From Candidatus Peribacteria bacterium (GTDB lineage Bacteria > Patescibacteriota > Gracilibacteria > Peribacterales > Peribacteraceae), in the NCBI GenBank assembly GCA_023245775.1, contig JAHFJR010000001.1, positions 1-64,000 on the forward strand: DNA of 64,000 nucleotides, written 5' to 3'. The notes beneath the pieces were generated by a model, which ran no database searches, was not told where the DNA came from, and was given only the letters and a program-made list of their open reading frames with translations. The translations under genes were made by a program, and so were the position numbers. Each line of letters starts with the position of its first letter. Positions within the stretch are counted from its first letter, which is position 1. Positions 1-9,081 of this stretch are shown one piece after another.

Positions 1-8
1 AGCCGGGG

Positions 9-1043
9 ATGAGCCTGTTCCTCGCTGCCGTGTATGCGATCTTTGGTATCGAGAATGCGTATGCACTCTTCCTCGTGCAAGCGACTCTCTATTACTGTTC
101 CGTCCTCTGGTTCTGTCGCTCTCTGAGGAACGTCTTTGGTGAGCGCGTTGCGGCTCTCTGTTTCTTCCTACTGCTCACCTACGTTTCCGTCTTCCATACG
201 ATTTTCTCTGCCTACAGGGAGTGTTTCGCACTGGTTCTCCTCCTCTCATTCGCTTCGCTCTTCCTCTCGTTCCTTCGCGACCGCACCATGCTGAAAGCAC
301 TCGCTTCCGGAGCAGTGCTTGGTGGCGTGATCCTCACCTATTCCTCGTTTCTCCTCTTCCCATTCTTCCTTGCCGTTGTTCTCTGGCGGCATCGCATACG
401 TTTTCGTGAGGCGGTGATTCTCGTGGTGCTGCCCTTCGTTGTTGTGGCTCCGTGGTTCATCCGGAATGCGCAGTACGGTCGTGCAGCGCAGACGGAAGTG
501 TTGCAGCGCATGACCTACGTCTGGTACGTGCGAGCTGAACAAGCGGAGAAGGTACACGGATTGGAACCACTTCGTTGTCTCTGGTCGGAGTACGTCTCTC
601 GGGATTGGAGTGGCCGCTCGGATGCGTGCAGTTTCAATGGGGTCAAGAATCGCGAGTGGCCCCGAGGTGTACCGAACGGGAATGAAGCACAGGTGGCGAG
701 AGTGAGCCAGCTCAGGATTGTGCACTCGCTCCCTTCGTACCTCTGGTTCTCCGTCTTCGAGATTCTCGAATTGCATCTCCCGTACGTCGGGGGAGGGTGG
801 AGTTTCGCATTCAATCTGGGTGCATCCGTTGCAGCATTCTTCCTCTACCTTGGGTGTTTCCTTGGGATGCCCTTCCTCTTCCATCAGCGCTCGACCCTCT
901 TCGTTGCTCTCATGCTCTACCACACGCTCTTCTTCATCTTCACCGACGCCACGCCACGTTACCTGTTGCCGATTCTCTTCTGCTACACCGTCTTCGCTGC
1001 CTACGGATACGAGCGTCTGCTACACTGGTATCGTCACCGATGA
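9..1043 (+). CDS. Polytopic membrane protein, GT-C/PMT-like; 5' end may lie outside the window
   Basis: 344 aa hydrophobic multi-TM ORF; stop overlaps next ATG (ATGA). Confidence 0.7.
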   Translation: MSLFLAAVYAIFGIENAYALFLVQATLYYCSVLWFCRSLRNVFGERVAALCFFLLLTYVSVFHTIFSAYRECFALVLLLSFASLFLSFLRDRTMLKALASGAVLGGVILTYSSFLLFPFFLAVVLWRHRIRFREAVILVVLPFVVVAPWFIRNAQYGRAAQTEVLQRMTYVWYVRAEQAEKVHGLEPLRCLWSEYVSRDWSGRSDACSFNGVKNREWPRGVPNGNEAQVARVSQLRIVHSLPSYLWFSVFEILELHLPYVGGGWSFAFNLGASVAAFFLYLGCFLGMPFLFHQRSTLFVALMLYHTLFFIFTDATPRYLLPILFCYTVFAAYGYERLLHWYRHR

Positions 1044-1903
1044 CGTCGTTCAGCATTCTCCTGCCGGCCTACAACGAGGAGCATGGCATCGCCCCTGTGT
1101 TGCGGAAACTCTTCAAGCTCTATCCCCATGCGGAGATCATGGTGATCGATGATGGTTCCACCGATCGTACCGCGGAGGTGGCACGGCGCGAGGGTGCCAT
1201 TGTGATCACACATCCGGCGAATGCTGGATACGGGAAGAGCGTCAAAGATGGCATGCTTCTTGCGAAGAACGACATCATCGTTCTCACGGATGCCGATGGC
1301 AGTTACGCACCCGAGAATATCGCGGAACTCCTGAAGACATTCGAGCAGGGTTTCGACATGGTGGTGGGAGCCCGCAGTGGCAAGTACTACCGTGGATCCT
1401 TCTTCAAGATGCCGGCTCGGTTACTGCTGAAGTGGCTCGTCGAATTCACGACCGGCAGACACATTCCCGACATCAACTCAGGACTCCGCATCTTCAGAAA
1501 GAGTGCAGCGATTCCATATTTTCCAGATCTCTGTCAGGGATTTAGCTTCACGACAACGATCACATTAATTTTCCTGCTCACGGGAAAGTACGTGACCTAC
1601 GTTCCTGCACTCTACCTGAAACGAGTCGGGAGGTCGAAGGTTCGTATCCTGCGGGATTCGTTCCGAACACTGCAGTACGTGACGGAGGTCATCGCTACGT
1701 ATAATCCTCTGAAACTCTTCCTGCTGATGGCCGGATGTCTCGGCCTCCTCGCCATTGCGTGCGTGGTTGAGTTCTTCTTGATTGCCGATTCCTTCTTCCT
1801 ACTCCTCGGCTCGATCTTCTTGATCGGAGCTTCCCTCATGTTCGGTATGGGCCTCCTCGCCTTCCGGCTCAAGAGGTCCGATGCCTTCCATGAGCGGGCA
1901 TGA
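1040..1903 (+). CDS. Glycosyltransferase family 2 (DPM1/ArnC-like) with C-terminal TM segments
   Basis: MTSFSILLPAYNEEHGIAPVLRKL...IDDGSTDRT...TDADGSY; start refined to the ATGA overlap. Confidence 0.9.
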   Translation: MTSFSILLPAYNEEHGIAPVLRKLFKLYPHAEIMVIDDGSTDRTAEVARREGAIVITHPANAGYGKSVKDGMLLAKNDIIVLTDADGSYAPENIAELLKTFEQGFDMVVGARSGKYYRGSFFKMPARLLLKWLVEFTTGRHIPDINSGLRIFRKSAAIPYFPDLCQGFSFTTTITLIFLLTGKYVTYVPALYLKRVGRSKVRILRDSFRTLQYVTEVIATYNPLKLFLLMAGCLGLLAIACVVEFFLIADSFFLLLGSIFLIGASLMFGMGLLAFRLKRSDAFHERA

Positions 1904-3837
1904 GTCGGTCCTTCATTCCGAATTCGGCACCGTGGATCACCGATCGCGAAATCGAAGCGGTGGTGTCTGTGCTTCGCCAAGGCAGACTTGGGAGTACCGA
2001 GGAGAACCTGTGTGGAGCGAAAGCCATCCTCCGATCCTTCACCGCTGGCCATGAGGTGCTTCTGACGACGTCCTGCACATCGGCCATGGAATTGGCACTG
2101 CACTGCGCTGATCTCGAACGGCGTGATCTCATTGCGGTGCCGAGTTTCACCTTCGTCTCGACGGCCAATGCCGTCCTCCAAGCCGGAGGGACACCTGTCT
2201 TCGTCGATATCGAAGAAGAGACACTCAATATCGATCTTTCTGCTCTCGAGGTGCTATCTTCATCGACCAATCTGCGAGGGGTGATGCCCGTGCACTACGG
2301 TGGGGTTTCCTGTGATATGGACCAGTTGCTGAAGCTCACGAAGGAGCATGGACTCTTCCTCGTCGAAGATGCAGCACATGCGGTGGGAGCCAGATACAAA
2401 GATCGTCCGCTTGGGACGATCGGAGATTTCGGAGCCTTCAGTTTCCATGACACCAAGAATTACGTCTCGGGGGAGGGCGGTGCACTCGTCCTCAACAATG
2501 CAGCGTTGAGAGAGAAGGCTGAGTGGATGTACGAGAAGGGAACGAATCGCTCCCAGTTCCTCCGTGGAGAGATCGACAAGTACACGTGGGTCAGTCGTGG
2601 GAGCAGTTACCCGATGAGCTCGATCCTTGCTGCGTTGCTCCGTGTACAGCTCGAGCGCTTCGACGACATCCTCTCTGCACGTGCGGCGATTCAGCGGAGA
2701 TATCGTGCAGGGTTGCAACGACTGGTGGACGAGGGACACATCCGGTTCACGAAGACGCCGTCATTCTCCACGCCCAATCATCACCTCGCCTTCTTCCTCG
2801 TGCATGATCTTCCGGTGCGCAATGCCCTCCTCGCCTCTCTGAAGGATCATGGTATCGGCGCTCTCTTCCACTACTTGCCGCTCCATTTGTCTCCGTATGC
2901 GCTCGAACACCTCGGGACGAGGCCGGGGCAGTGTCCTGTGACGGAGAGTGTTGCGGCGAGTCTCGTGCGTCTCCCGCTCTTTCCACATCTTCCATTCTCG
3001 GATTGCGACTACATCATTGAACACGTGATCCGTTTCTTCCATCCGGATGCCGCGTCGTCGGTACAGAAAAAAGATGTGAGCTACGGAACATCTGTGACGA
3101 GGGACAGCACCGAGGCACTCGATCTCAGCATCGTGATCGCCTGTTACAACGAAGCGCCGCATCTGCACAGCAGTCTAGATGAGATCCTCCATCTCCTTGA
3201 TCGACTGCAGATGAAGTACGAATTGATTCTCATCGATGACTGCAGTACTGATGCGACTGCCGAGCGCATCAGGGAATATTTGACGAAGCATCCGCATCAC
3301 CGTCTTCGTGCTCTCTTCCACGCCAAGAATCACGGACGCGGTGCAACGGTCACCGAAGGGATGCAGCTGTCACGCGGTGCCATCACGGGGTTTCTCGATA
3401 TCGATCTCGAGGTCCATGCACGCTACATCCTCTCTGCACTCGTTCCGCTAGAGCAGGGCCATGCAGAGATCGTCATTGCGGATCGCAATTATCGTTTTAG
3501 CATTTTCGCCCTCCAGCGTTATCTGATGAGCAAAGGCTACCGGTTCCTCGTTCAAAAACTTCTGCGTATCCCCGCGATCGATACCGAGGCCGGTTTCAAA
3601 TTTTTCCGTCGCTCGGCCATTCTTCCCGTGCTCGAACACGTCCGTGATACGCACTGGTTTTGGGATACGGAGGTTGTCGTCCGTTCCCTCGATGCCGGGC
3701 TCAGAATCCAGAGTGAGCCTGTTCTCTTCGACCGAAAACAGAACAAGATCTCGACGGTGAAGGCGTTCTCCGACAGCTGGAAGTCGCTCCGAGCACTGCT
3801 CTCTTTCCGTCGGGAGCGGAGCAACGTATCCTCGTAG
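1900..3837 (+). CDS. DegT/DnrJ/EryC1 (WecE-like) PLP aminotransferase fused to a GT2 glycosyltransferase domain
   Basis: N-term FIPNSAPWITDREIEAV...SFHDTKNYVSGEGGAL (PLP Lys); C-term LDLSIVIACYNEAPHL...LIDDCSTDAT...FLDIDLE. Confidence 0.88.
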   Translation: MSRSFIPNSAPWITDREIEAVVSVLRQGRLGSTEENLCGAKAILRSFTAGHEVLLTTSCTSAMELALHCADLERRDLIAVPSFTFVSTANAVLQAGGTPVFVDIEEETLNIDLSALEVLSSSTNLRGVMPVHYGGVSCDMDQLLKLTKEHGLFLVEDAAHAVGARYKDRPLGTIGDFGAFSFHDTKNYVSGEGGALVLNNAALREKAEWMYEKGTNRSQFLRGEIDKYTWVSRGSSYPMSSILAALLRVQLERFDDILSARAAIQRRYRAGLQRLVDEGHIRFTKTPSFSTPNHHLAFFLVHDLPVRNALLASLKDHGIGALFHYLPLHLSPYALEHLGTRPGQCPVTESVAASLVRLPLFPHLPFSDCDYIIEHVIRFFHPDAASSVQKKDVSYGTSVTRDSTEALDLSIVIACYNEAPHLHSSLDEILHLLDRLQMKYELILIDDCSTDATAERIREYLTKHPHHRLRALFHAKNHGRGATVTEGMQLSRGAITGFLDIDLEVHARYILSALVPLEQGHAEIVIADRNYRFSIFALQRYLMSKGYRFLVQKLLRIPAIDTEAGFKFFRRSAILPVLEHVRDTHWFWDTEVVVRSLDAGLRIQSEPVLFDRKQNKISTVKAFSDSWKSLRALLSFRRERSNVSS

Positions 3838-3840
3838 CGT

Positions 3841-5529
3841 ATGATTCGTTCTCTCCGCAGCGTCATGTTGTTGGTCGGCATCCTGTCAGCTGCGTTCTTC
3901 ACGTGTCTCCTGAATGCCGGCACGTTGGGGCCGCTGATACGGGGCGAATCTGGCAGGGCTCAGATGGGAACATCTGTCGATGAACGCTACTACTTCGCAC
4001 TGATTCGAGACGGTGCGACTGGCTACTCCAATCTTGGCAATGTCTCGTTGAAGGAGCACCGGTTCGATACGGGTGCGGCGAGCTATGCCCCCCTCCTTCA
4101 GGGTAGCCTGATGCGTCTCTTCCACTGGGACATCGCCATGACGGTGCTCTTTGGGTACATCGCAGGTCCGTTTCTGTTCGTGCTCCTGCTCTTCTTCGTT
4201 CTCCTGTCCCTCCTGCGTTCACCTGTCGCCGCTGCCGCATCCGCACTCACGATCGCAGCGTCCGTGGGCAGCCTCAGCTTGCTACGAAGTATCAGTCCTC
4301 AGATCACCATCACCGTGTTCGTACTCTCTCTCGCCGTGTATGTCGTGCGTGAACGCACTCCTCTCCATTTTCTGCAGCGTGGCCTGTTGATCGGAGTACT
4401 CTTCTTCTTCCACATCATCTATGCCGGGTTCCTCCTCCTCATCGAAGGCGTGGACTTCCTCTTGGCATTGCTCCGTGGCACATCTCTTCCATGTGCTGTC
4501 CGACGTGCAGTGCTCGTGGCGGTCCCCGCTCTCCTCGCAGCACTTCTCAAATTCTCTCTTGGCTCGCTGACGCAGGACATGGTGGCTTCTGCCGATACGT
4601 ATCGACGGATGGGGATGATTCCGAGTCATATGCCTGCTGCTCCAGGGTTGCAGATCACCATCGTTGCCACAGTGATCGCACTCGTGTTGCTTCGTAGATA
4701 TCGATCGGACATGCGTACGGAGATCGATCTGCTGATGGTGCTCCTCACGGCAGGACTCCTAGCATTGAACCAGTCGCTCCTCCATGGCATCGACGTGGTG
4801 TTTGGCCTGTACTACGCGCTTCCGATACACATTCTGCTGTCCATCAGCTGGACCTTCATTGTGTGGGACCTCCTTCGCTGCATGCCGAGGGTGAGGATGG
4901 TCGTGCTGAGTGGTGTCTCGATGGTGACTCTCTCCTCTCTCCTCGTAGCGGTGAACGCATGGACCATGCAGTCGAGAAGCGAGTATGCGCTGCTCCAGGC
5001 ATCAGGGATTCCTGCCGTGCTCGATCAGCTCCAACGCCTTCCGCGTGAACGTGTGATTCTTGCTCCCTATGCGATTGCCGATCTCGTGCCCGTCTTCACC
5101 GATCACTACGTTGCATTCAATCACTACAGTCGGTATCAGGTGGCACGTGACGAAGAGCTTGCTGATCGGTATCTGCTCCAAGAGTCGCTCTTTCCGTCAC
5201 CGCCAGGTACCGAGGACCACACGTACAATCTCGTCTTCGGTTTGTACGCGGGGAATCTTGCTGCGAGAGAGCGCACAGCGTGCAGGGTATTCTCGCTCTT
5301 TCGGATGTCCGATGCACAGTGTCGACGAGACATCCGGAGCAAGATTTATCATCAGGATCTCCTCACGAAGCTCGATAGGAAAAAGATTGATTCTGTGCAT
5401 CTGCTCAGAACATTTCATGTTGACATTCTCGTGACGCCGTCAGCCGCGCTGTCTGCACCCTTCGCGCAGCTCTGTTCGAAGACGCAGGAAGTTGGCGGTT
5501 TCTTCATCCACGAGTGTCAGGCTTCCTGA
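3841..5529 (+). CDS. Polytopic membrane protein, putative GT-C-like glycosyltransferase
   Basis: 562 aa with many hydrophobic segments, co-directional with the preceding GT genes. Confidence 0.7.
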   Translation: MIRSLRSVMLLVGILSAAFFTCLLNAGTLGPLIRGESGRAQMGTSVDERYYFALIRDGATGYSNLGNVSLKEHRFDTGAASYAPLLQGSLMRLFHWDIAMTVLFGYIAGPFLFVLLLFFVLLSLLRSPVAAAASALTIAASVGSLSLLRSISPQITITVFVLSLAVYVVRERTPLHFLQRGLLIGVLFFFHIIYAGFLLLIEGVDFLLALLRGTSLPCAVRRAVLVAVPALLAALLKFSLGSLTQDMVASADTYRRMGMIPSHMPAAPGLQITIVATVIALVLLRRYRSDMRTEIDLLMVLLTAGLLALNQSLLHGIDVVFGLYYALPIHILLSISWTFIVWDLLRCMPRVRMVVLSGVSMVTLSSLLVAVNAWTMQSRSEYALLQASGIPAVLDQLQRLPRERVILAPYAIADLVPVFTDHYVAFNHYSRYQVARDEELADRYLLQESLFPSPPGTEDHTYNLVFGLYAGNLAARERTACRVFSLFRMSDAQCRRDIRSKIYHQDLLTKLDRKKIDSVHLLRTFHVDILVTPSAALSAPFAQLCSKTQEVGGFFIHECQAS

Positions 5530-6370
5530 TCACTGCGTACCATGAACCCGGTCCGTGGATCGCCGTCTTGTACCGTCCAAAGACGACATCGATCCACTTG
5601 AGCGGCGAGAAGAGTGTCGTGAAGAAGATGTTGAGGACGCTAAAGAGCGTGTTGTTTCCGAATGAACACACGATGGCGGCCCAGACGCCGAGTTCTGCAA
5701 CGAGCGCCGATGTCGGTCCACTACGTGGTGCCACGATCTCGATCTCTGCGCCTGCACGTTTGCAGAGGATCTTGGCTCCTTCGATCGACCAACGGAAGAA
5801 GTCATTTGGGCAGGCATGGAACGGATAGACGAAGGGGGCTGCGATGTACGCGCGTCCGTTCGGTTTCAAGACGCGGACGATTTCATGGATGACGGCTTGC
5901 GGATCGGGCACATGTTCGATGAGGCATTCGCAGACCGCGCCGTCGATGCTGTCCGTTGCAAATGGCAATGCCATCGCATCGCCGACGACATCGACCCCCT
6001 TGTACCAGAAGATGTCGAGGTTCAAGACGTTCGGTCCGAATGTGTGGATCCCAGAACCGATGTTCAGGAGCAGTGCATCCTTCCTGAACTCGCGAACGAA
6101 TGAGGCTGCTGATCGTCCGACGAAGCAGATCGGACTGATGATGTAAATGAGCGTGATGTAGAAAAACGGGAAACGTCGCAGGAAGGTTTTGCAGGAGTTC
6201 AACAGCCCCATGCGTTCTCCTTCCATGTGGTTCTGGAGCCTATATGGGATGAATACCGGAGCGCCGTTCACGATCGGAAATACCTCTCCTGTGTTCGGAC
6301 AGCGCCAACCGCCTGCCTCAGCGAGGAGGCGGACATGGGAAACAGGATGTGCGAACGGAATGGTTCTCAT
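5504..6370 (-). CDS. SAM-dependent methyltransferase (class I) with Trm112-like N-terminus
   Basis: N-term CPNTGEVFPIVNGAPVFIP; LLNIGSGIHTFGPNVLNLDI...ECLIEHVPDP motifs. Confidence 0.85.
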   Translation of the reverse strand: MRTIPFAHPVSHVRLLAEAGGWRCPNTGEVFPIVNGAPVFIPYRLQNHMEGERMGLLNSCKTFLRRFPFFYITLIYIISPICFVGRSAASFVREFRKDALLLNIGSGIHTFGPNVLNLDIFWYKGVDVVGDAMALPFATDSIDGAVCECLIEHVPDPQAVIHEIVRVLKPNGRAYIAAPFVYPFHACPNDFFRWSIEGAKILCKRAGAEIEIVAPRSGPTSALVAELGVWAAIVCSFGNNTLFSVLNIFFTTLFSPLKWIDVVFGRYKTAIHGPGSWYAVIRKPDTRG

Positions 6371-6388
6371 TGGTGGTAGTATAGGCTC

Positions 6389-6937
6389 ATGCTTGATGCT
6401 TTGAAAGAAATCGGCTTCGGTAGAGCCCTGCGCTATCTCGTCGGTGTCGTGCAGTGCAGTCTCCTGCGCTCAGGTCTTCTGCTCCCGCCGTTTCGAGTGT
6501 GGCTTCTCCGTCTGTTTGGTGCGCGCATCGGAAGTCAGTCGGTTCTGCATGCGTGTAGTTTCGTCAATGTGTATCGCACGGGTTTTCGGGGACTGCGGAT
6601 GGGACATCACTGCTTCGTTGGAGAAGAATGCATGTTCGATCTTGCGAGCGAGATTCACTGCGGAGATCACGTCACGTTTGCCGAGCGCGTCCTTGTGCTG
6701 ACGCACATCAATGTGGGCTACCGAGATCATCCGCTCCAGGTGCACCTTCCTGCGAAGCACTCTCCAGTTCGCATTGGTTGCGGTGCGTTCATTGGCGCGA
6801 ATGCCACGATCCTCGCTGGCATCACGATTGGTGAGCAGGCTGTGATCGCCGCGGGTGCGGTGGTGACGGAGGACGTCGCTGCGCACACGGTCGTCGGTGG
6901 CGTTCCCGCGAAAGTTCTCCGAGTGATTGGGATGTAG
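6389..6937 (+). CDS. Hexapeptide-repeat acyltransferase (WbbJ/LbH family)
   Basis: IGCGAFIGANATILAGITIGEQAVIAAGAVVTEDVAAHTVVGGVPAKVL. Confidence 0.9.
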   Translation: MLDALKEIGFGRALRYLVGVVQCSLLRSGLLLPPFRVWLLRLFGARIGSQSVLHACSFVNVYRTGFRGLRMGHHCFVGEECMFDLASEIHCGDHVTFAERVLVLTHINVGYRDHPLQVHLPAKHSPVRIGCGAFIGANATILAGITIGEQAVIAAGAVVTEDVAAHTVVGGVPAKVLRVIGM

Positions 6938-6963
6938 GTTTCAGGAGTTTTTTTCTAAGGTAA

Positions 6964-7548
6964 GTGTTTCATTTGCGTACTGATTTAGCAGTTGACTTCA
7001 ATGCTTCTTGCATGGACAATTTGTTCAATCACTCCTCTCCAAAAATGCCAAAACATTTGTTGGGTATCATTGCAGCAGGGAGTGTCATGGTACTGCTTGC
7101 GGTGGTCATCATCAGTCAGCGTTCTGGCTTCAACTTTTTCGGCTCTCACCTGCGAGGTGATCTTGCATCGGATAACGTCTATTATCCCACACCACTCACA
7201 CCATGCACGCCAGAGGAATTCGCCGCTCTGCCATTTTGCTCGAATGTTACAAAAGCTTGCGGTGACCCAGAATGTAATTCCCGCAGATTTTGCTGTGATG
7301 CACCATTACCACACACTCTTGGTATCATAACAGTTACTTGCCCAGGGCGTATGCCGAACGGCTCTGCTTGCTCTGAAGGTGGGTGCTGTATTTCAGGTGT
7401 GTGCGAAGCAAACAAATGTGTCGCGTTTTGCGCCGAACTCGACGAAGCTTGCTCGAATACATTACGTTGTTGTGATGAGCAAGCCACGTGTAATTTTACC
7501 AATCAATTTGGCGGTATTTGCGGCTCTTCAAGTAGCTCCTCCACTTAA
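6964..7548 (+). CDS. Cys-rich secreted/surface protein, N-terminal part (probable start 7045, MPKHLLGIIAAG TM anchor); stops at TAA in Ser linker
   Basis: TM anchor followed by Cys-rich modules ending GICGSSSSSST*. Confidence 0.65.
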   Translation: MFHLRTDLAVDFNASCMDNLFNHSSPKMPKHLLGIIAAGSVMVLLAVVIISQRSGFNFFGSHLRGDLASDNVYYPTPLTPCTPEEFAALPFCSNVTKACGDPECNSRRFCCDAPLPHTLGIITVTCPGRMPNGSACSEGGCCISGVCEANKCVAFCAELDEACSNTLRCCDEQATCNFTNQFGGICGSSSSSST

Positions 7549-7629
7549 TCTTCTCCGCCGGCTTCCTCTTCTAGTAGTGCGCCACCTGCAACCCCAGACT
7601 ACTGTTGTACTTCTCTGAATGGTTCCTGT

Positions 7630-8094
7630 GTGAATCAGAATAATGGTTTTAGCTGCGCCTCTGACTCGCCGCATTTCACCGATGTGACAACGTGTAACGC
7701 GACATCTTGTCAGTATGATTCTGATCCAGATTCTCCTCCCACTTCTTGTACATTTGTCTCCTTCCCTGTCTGCGGGGGAGCATGTCCTGCTGGTCAGAGT
7801 TGTAAAAGTGTGATATTTAATGGAAATCCTAATTGCGAATGTAGTTCCATGCCAAAATACTGTTGTAAAAAAACAGGTGGATGCTCTGTGAGCACAAATG
7901 CTGCAGACTGCTTCTTTCCAAGCGTCACAGCTTCAGATTGTGGCATGGCACTTGGATCAAGTTGCCCAATTCCTTGTGGTGATTCTGCAGCGCCTACCTG
8001 CGGTGGCAGATGTGTTGTTGGGGCAGACAAGTGTCAGTCGGCTGGTCTAGGACATGGTTGTCTTTGTGTGATGTCAAATGGGTACCCACGTTGA
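7630..8094 (+). CDS. Cys-rich protein, C-terminal part; same frame as the upstream ORF, probably one interrupted gene 7045..8094
   Basis: The frame continues through TAA 7546-7548: SSPPASSSSSAPPATPDYCCTSLNGSCVNQNNGF... Confidence 0.6.
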   Translation: MNQNNGFSCASDSPHFTDVTTCNATSCQYDSDPDSPPTSCTFVSFPVCGGACPAGQSCKSVIFNGNPNCECSSMPKYCCKKTGGCSVSTNAADCFFPSVTASDCGMALGSSCPIPCGDSAAPTCGGRCVVGADKCQSAGLGHGCLCVMSNGYPR

Positions 8095-8133
8095 TCTGAG
8101 AAAGAGAGAGCATGCGTTTGCTTGCCTTAGTTT

Positions 8134-8811
8134 TTACAAGCACCAGATCCTCACCATCGTCCAGATGCCTTTCACGGCATCTCTCCAGTTGATCTTCTTT
8201 CCCTGTTCGAACGTGCGTGGTTGGTACGTGATGGAACACTCTCGGATCTTGTGACCGTTCTTCAGTGGATAGGCGGCGAGCTCCGCTTCCAATTCGAACC
8301 CGCATGAGGTGAGGGGCAATGTCTTCAGCAGGGCTGTGGGAAATAATTTGTAACACGTGTATGCATCTGTGAGGTGTCCACCGAAGAGCATATTCAGCAT
8401 CCACGTGAGCATCTTATTGCCGAGCAGATAGAGCGGATAGATATTCGGATTCGGTTTCAGGAACCTCGAACCGAAGACGATGGACATCGGATGCTCCTGT
8501 GCCTCTCTGAGGAGCACCAGAATTTCGCTCGGGTTGTACTCGAGATCGGCATCCTGGATCACGCAGAATTCTCCATGCGCATGCAGTAGGCCTTCGCGAA
8601 TGGCCGAACCCTTCCCACCATTTGGTTTGCTGAGCACGATGTCCTCGGGTCTCTTGCAGCGTTTGATGATCTCCAGAGATCGATCGCGTGATCCATCATC
8701 GATGTAGATGATCTCGCTCGTCGAAAAGATCGTCGCGAGAATGCGCATCACTTCTGCGATCGTCGCTTCTTCGTTGTAGACGGGTACGAGGATGGTGAGA
8801 GTCGGTGGCAC
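8134..8811 (-). CDS. Glycosyltransferase family 2 (dolichol-P-mannosyltransferase-like); GTG start
   Basis: PPTLTILVPVYNEEATIAEVMRIL...IDDGSRDRS...QDADLEYNP. Confidence 0.9.
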   Translation of the reverse strand: MPPTLTILVPVYNEEATIAEVMRILATIFSTSEIIYIDDGSRDRSLEIIKRCKRPEDIVLSKPNGGKGSAIREGLLHAHGEFCVIQDADLEYNPSEILVLLREAQEHPMSIVFGSRFLKPNPNIYPLYLLGNKMLTWMLNMLFGGHLTDAYTCYKLFPTALLKTLPLTSCGFELEAELAAYPLKNGHKIRECSITYQPRTFEQGKKINWRDAVKGIWTMVRIWCL

Positions 8812-8906
8812 GTACAGAAGTGTAGCGCAAAGAGATTGACGAAAAACATGGTTTTGCTATACTGGTTATGTCGAGTCCGAATGTACGCTGGCCTAGAAAA
8901 GGAAGT

Positions 8907-8935
8907 CCACCCCCTTCGGGGGGTGGCTCTTTTTA
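8907..8935. terminator. Intrinsic terminator hairpin with UUCG tetraloop
   Basis: CCACCCCC-TTCG-GGGGGTGG followed by CTCTTTTTA. Confidence 0.7.
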
Positions 8936-8944
8936 GTGCCGGAA

Positions 8945-9015
8945 TGGTGGACCGTGGGGGAATCGAACCCCATCATCGGAATGTCGAGCCCAATGAACTG
9001 ACCTAGTCACGGCCC
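8945..9015 (-). tRNA. tRNA or tRNA-like gene, non-canonical anticodon/D region; isotype uncertain
   Basis: Minus: GGGCCGT...GGGGTTCGATTCCCC(C)ACGGTCCACCA; paired acceptor, T-arm and encoded CCA, 71 nt in total. Confidence 0.5.
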
Positions 9016-9081
9016 AAACATCCGGCTGTACGAACGTACACCCATCCTGCATCAATTGCAAAGGCAGAAGCGTTTGTTTGC

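Noticed and set aside
7546-7548. Alternative genetic code as explanation of the in-frame stop
   Set aside because: The codon is TAA, not TGA; many genes in the window end at TAA or TGA where expected and prfB is present, so stop reassignment is unlikely.
8945-9015. tmRNA tRNA-like domain
   Set aside because: GGGCTCGACA vaguely recalls the tmRNA 5' motif, but there is no mRNA-like region or tag ORF between the acceptor halves.
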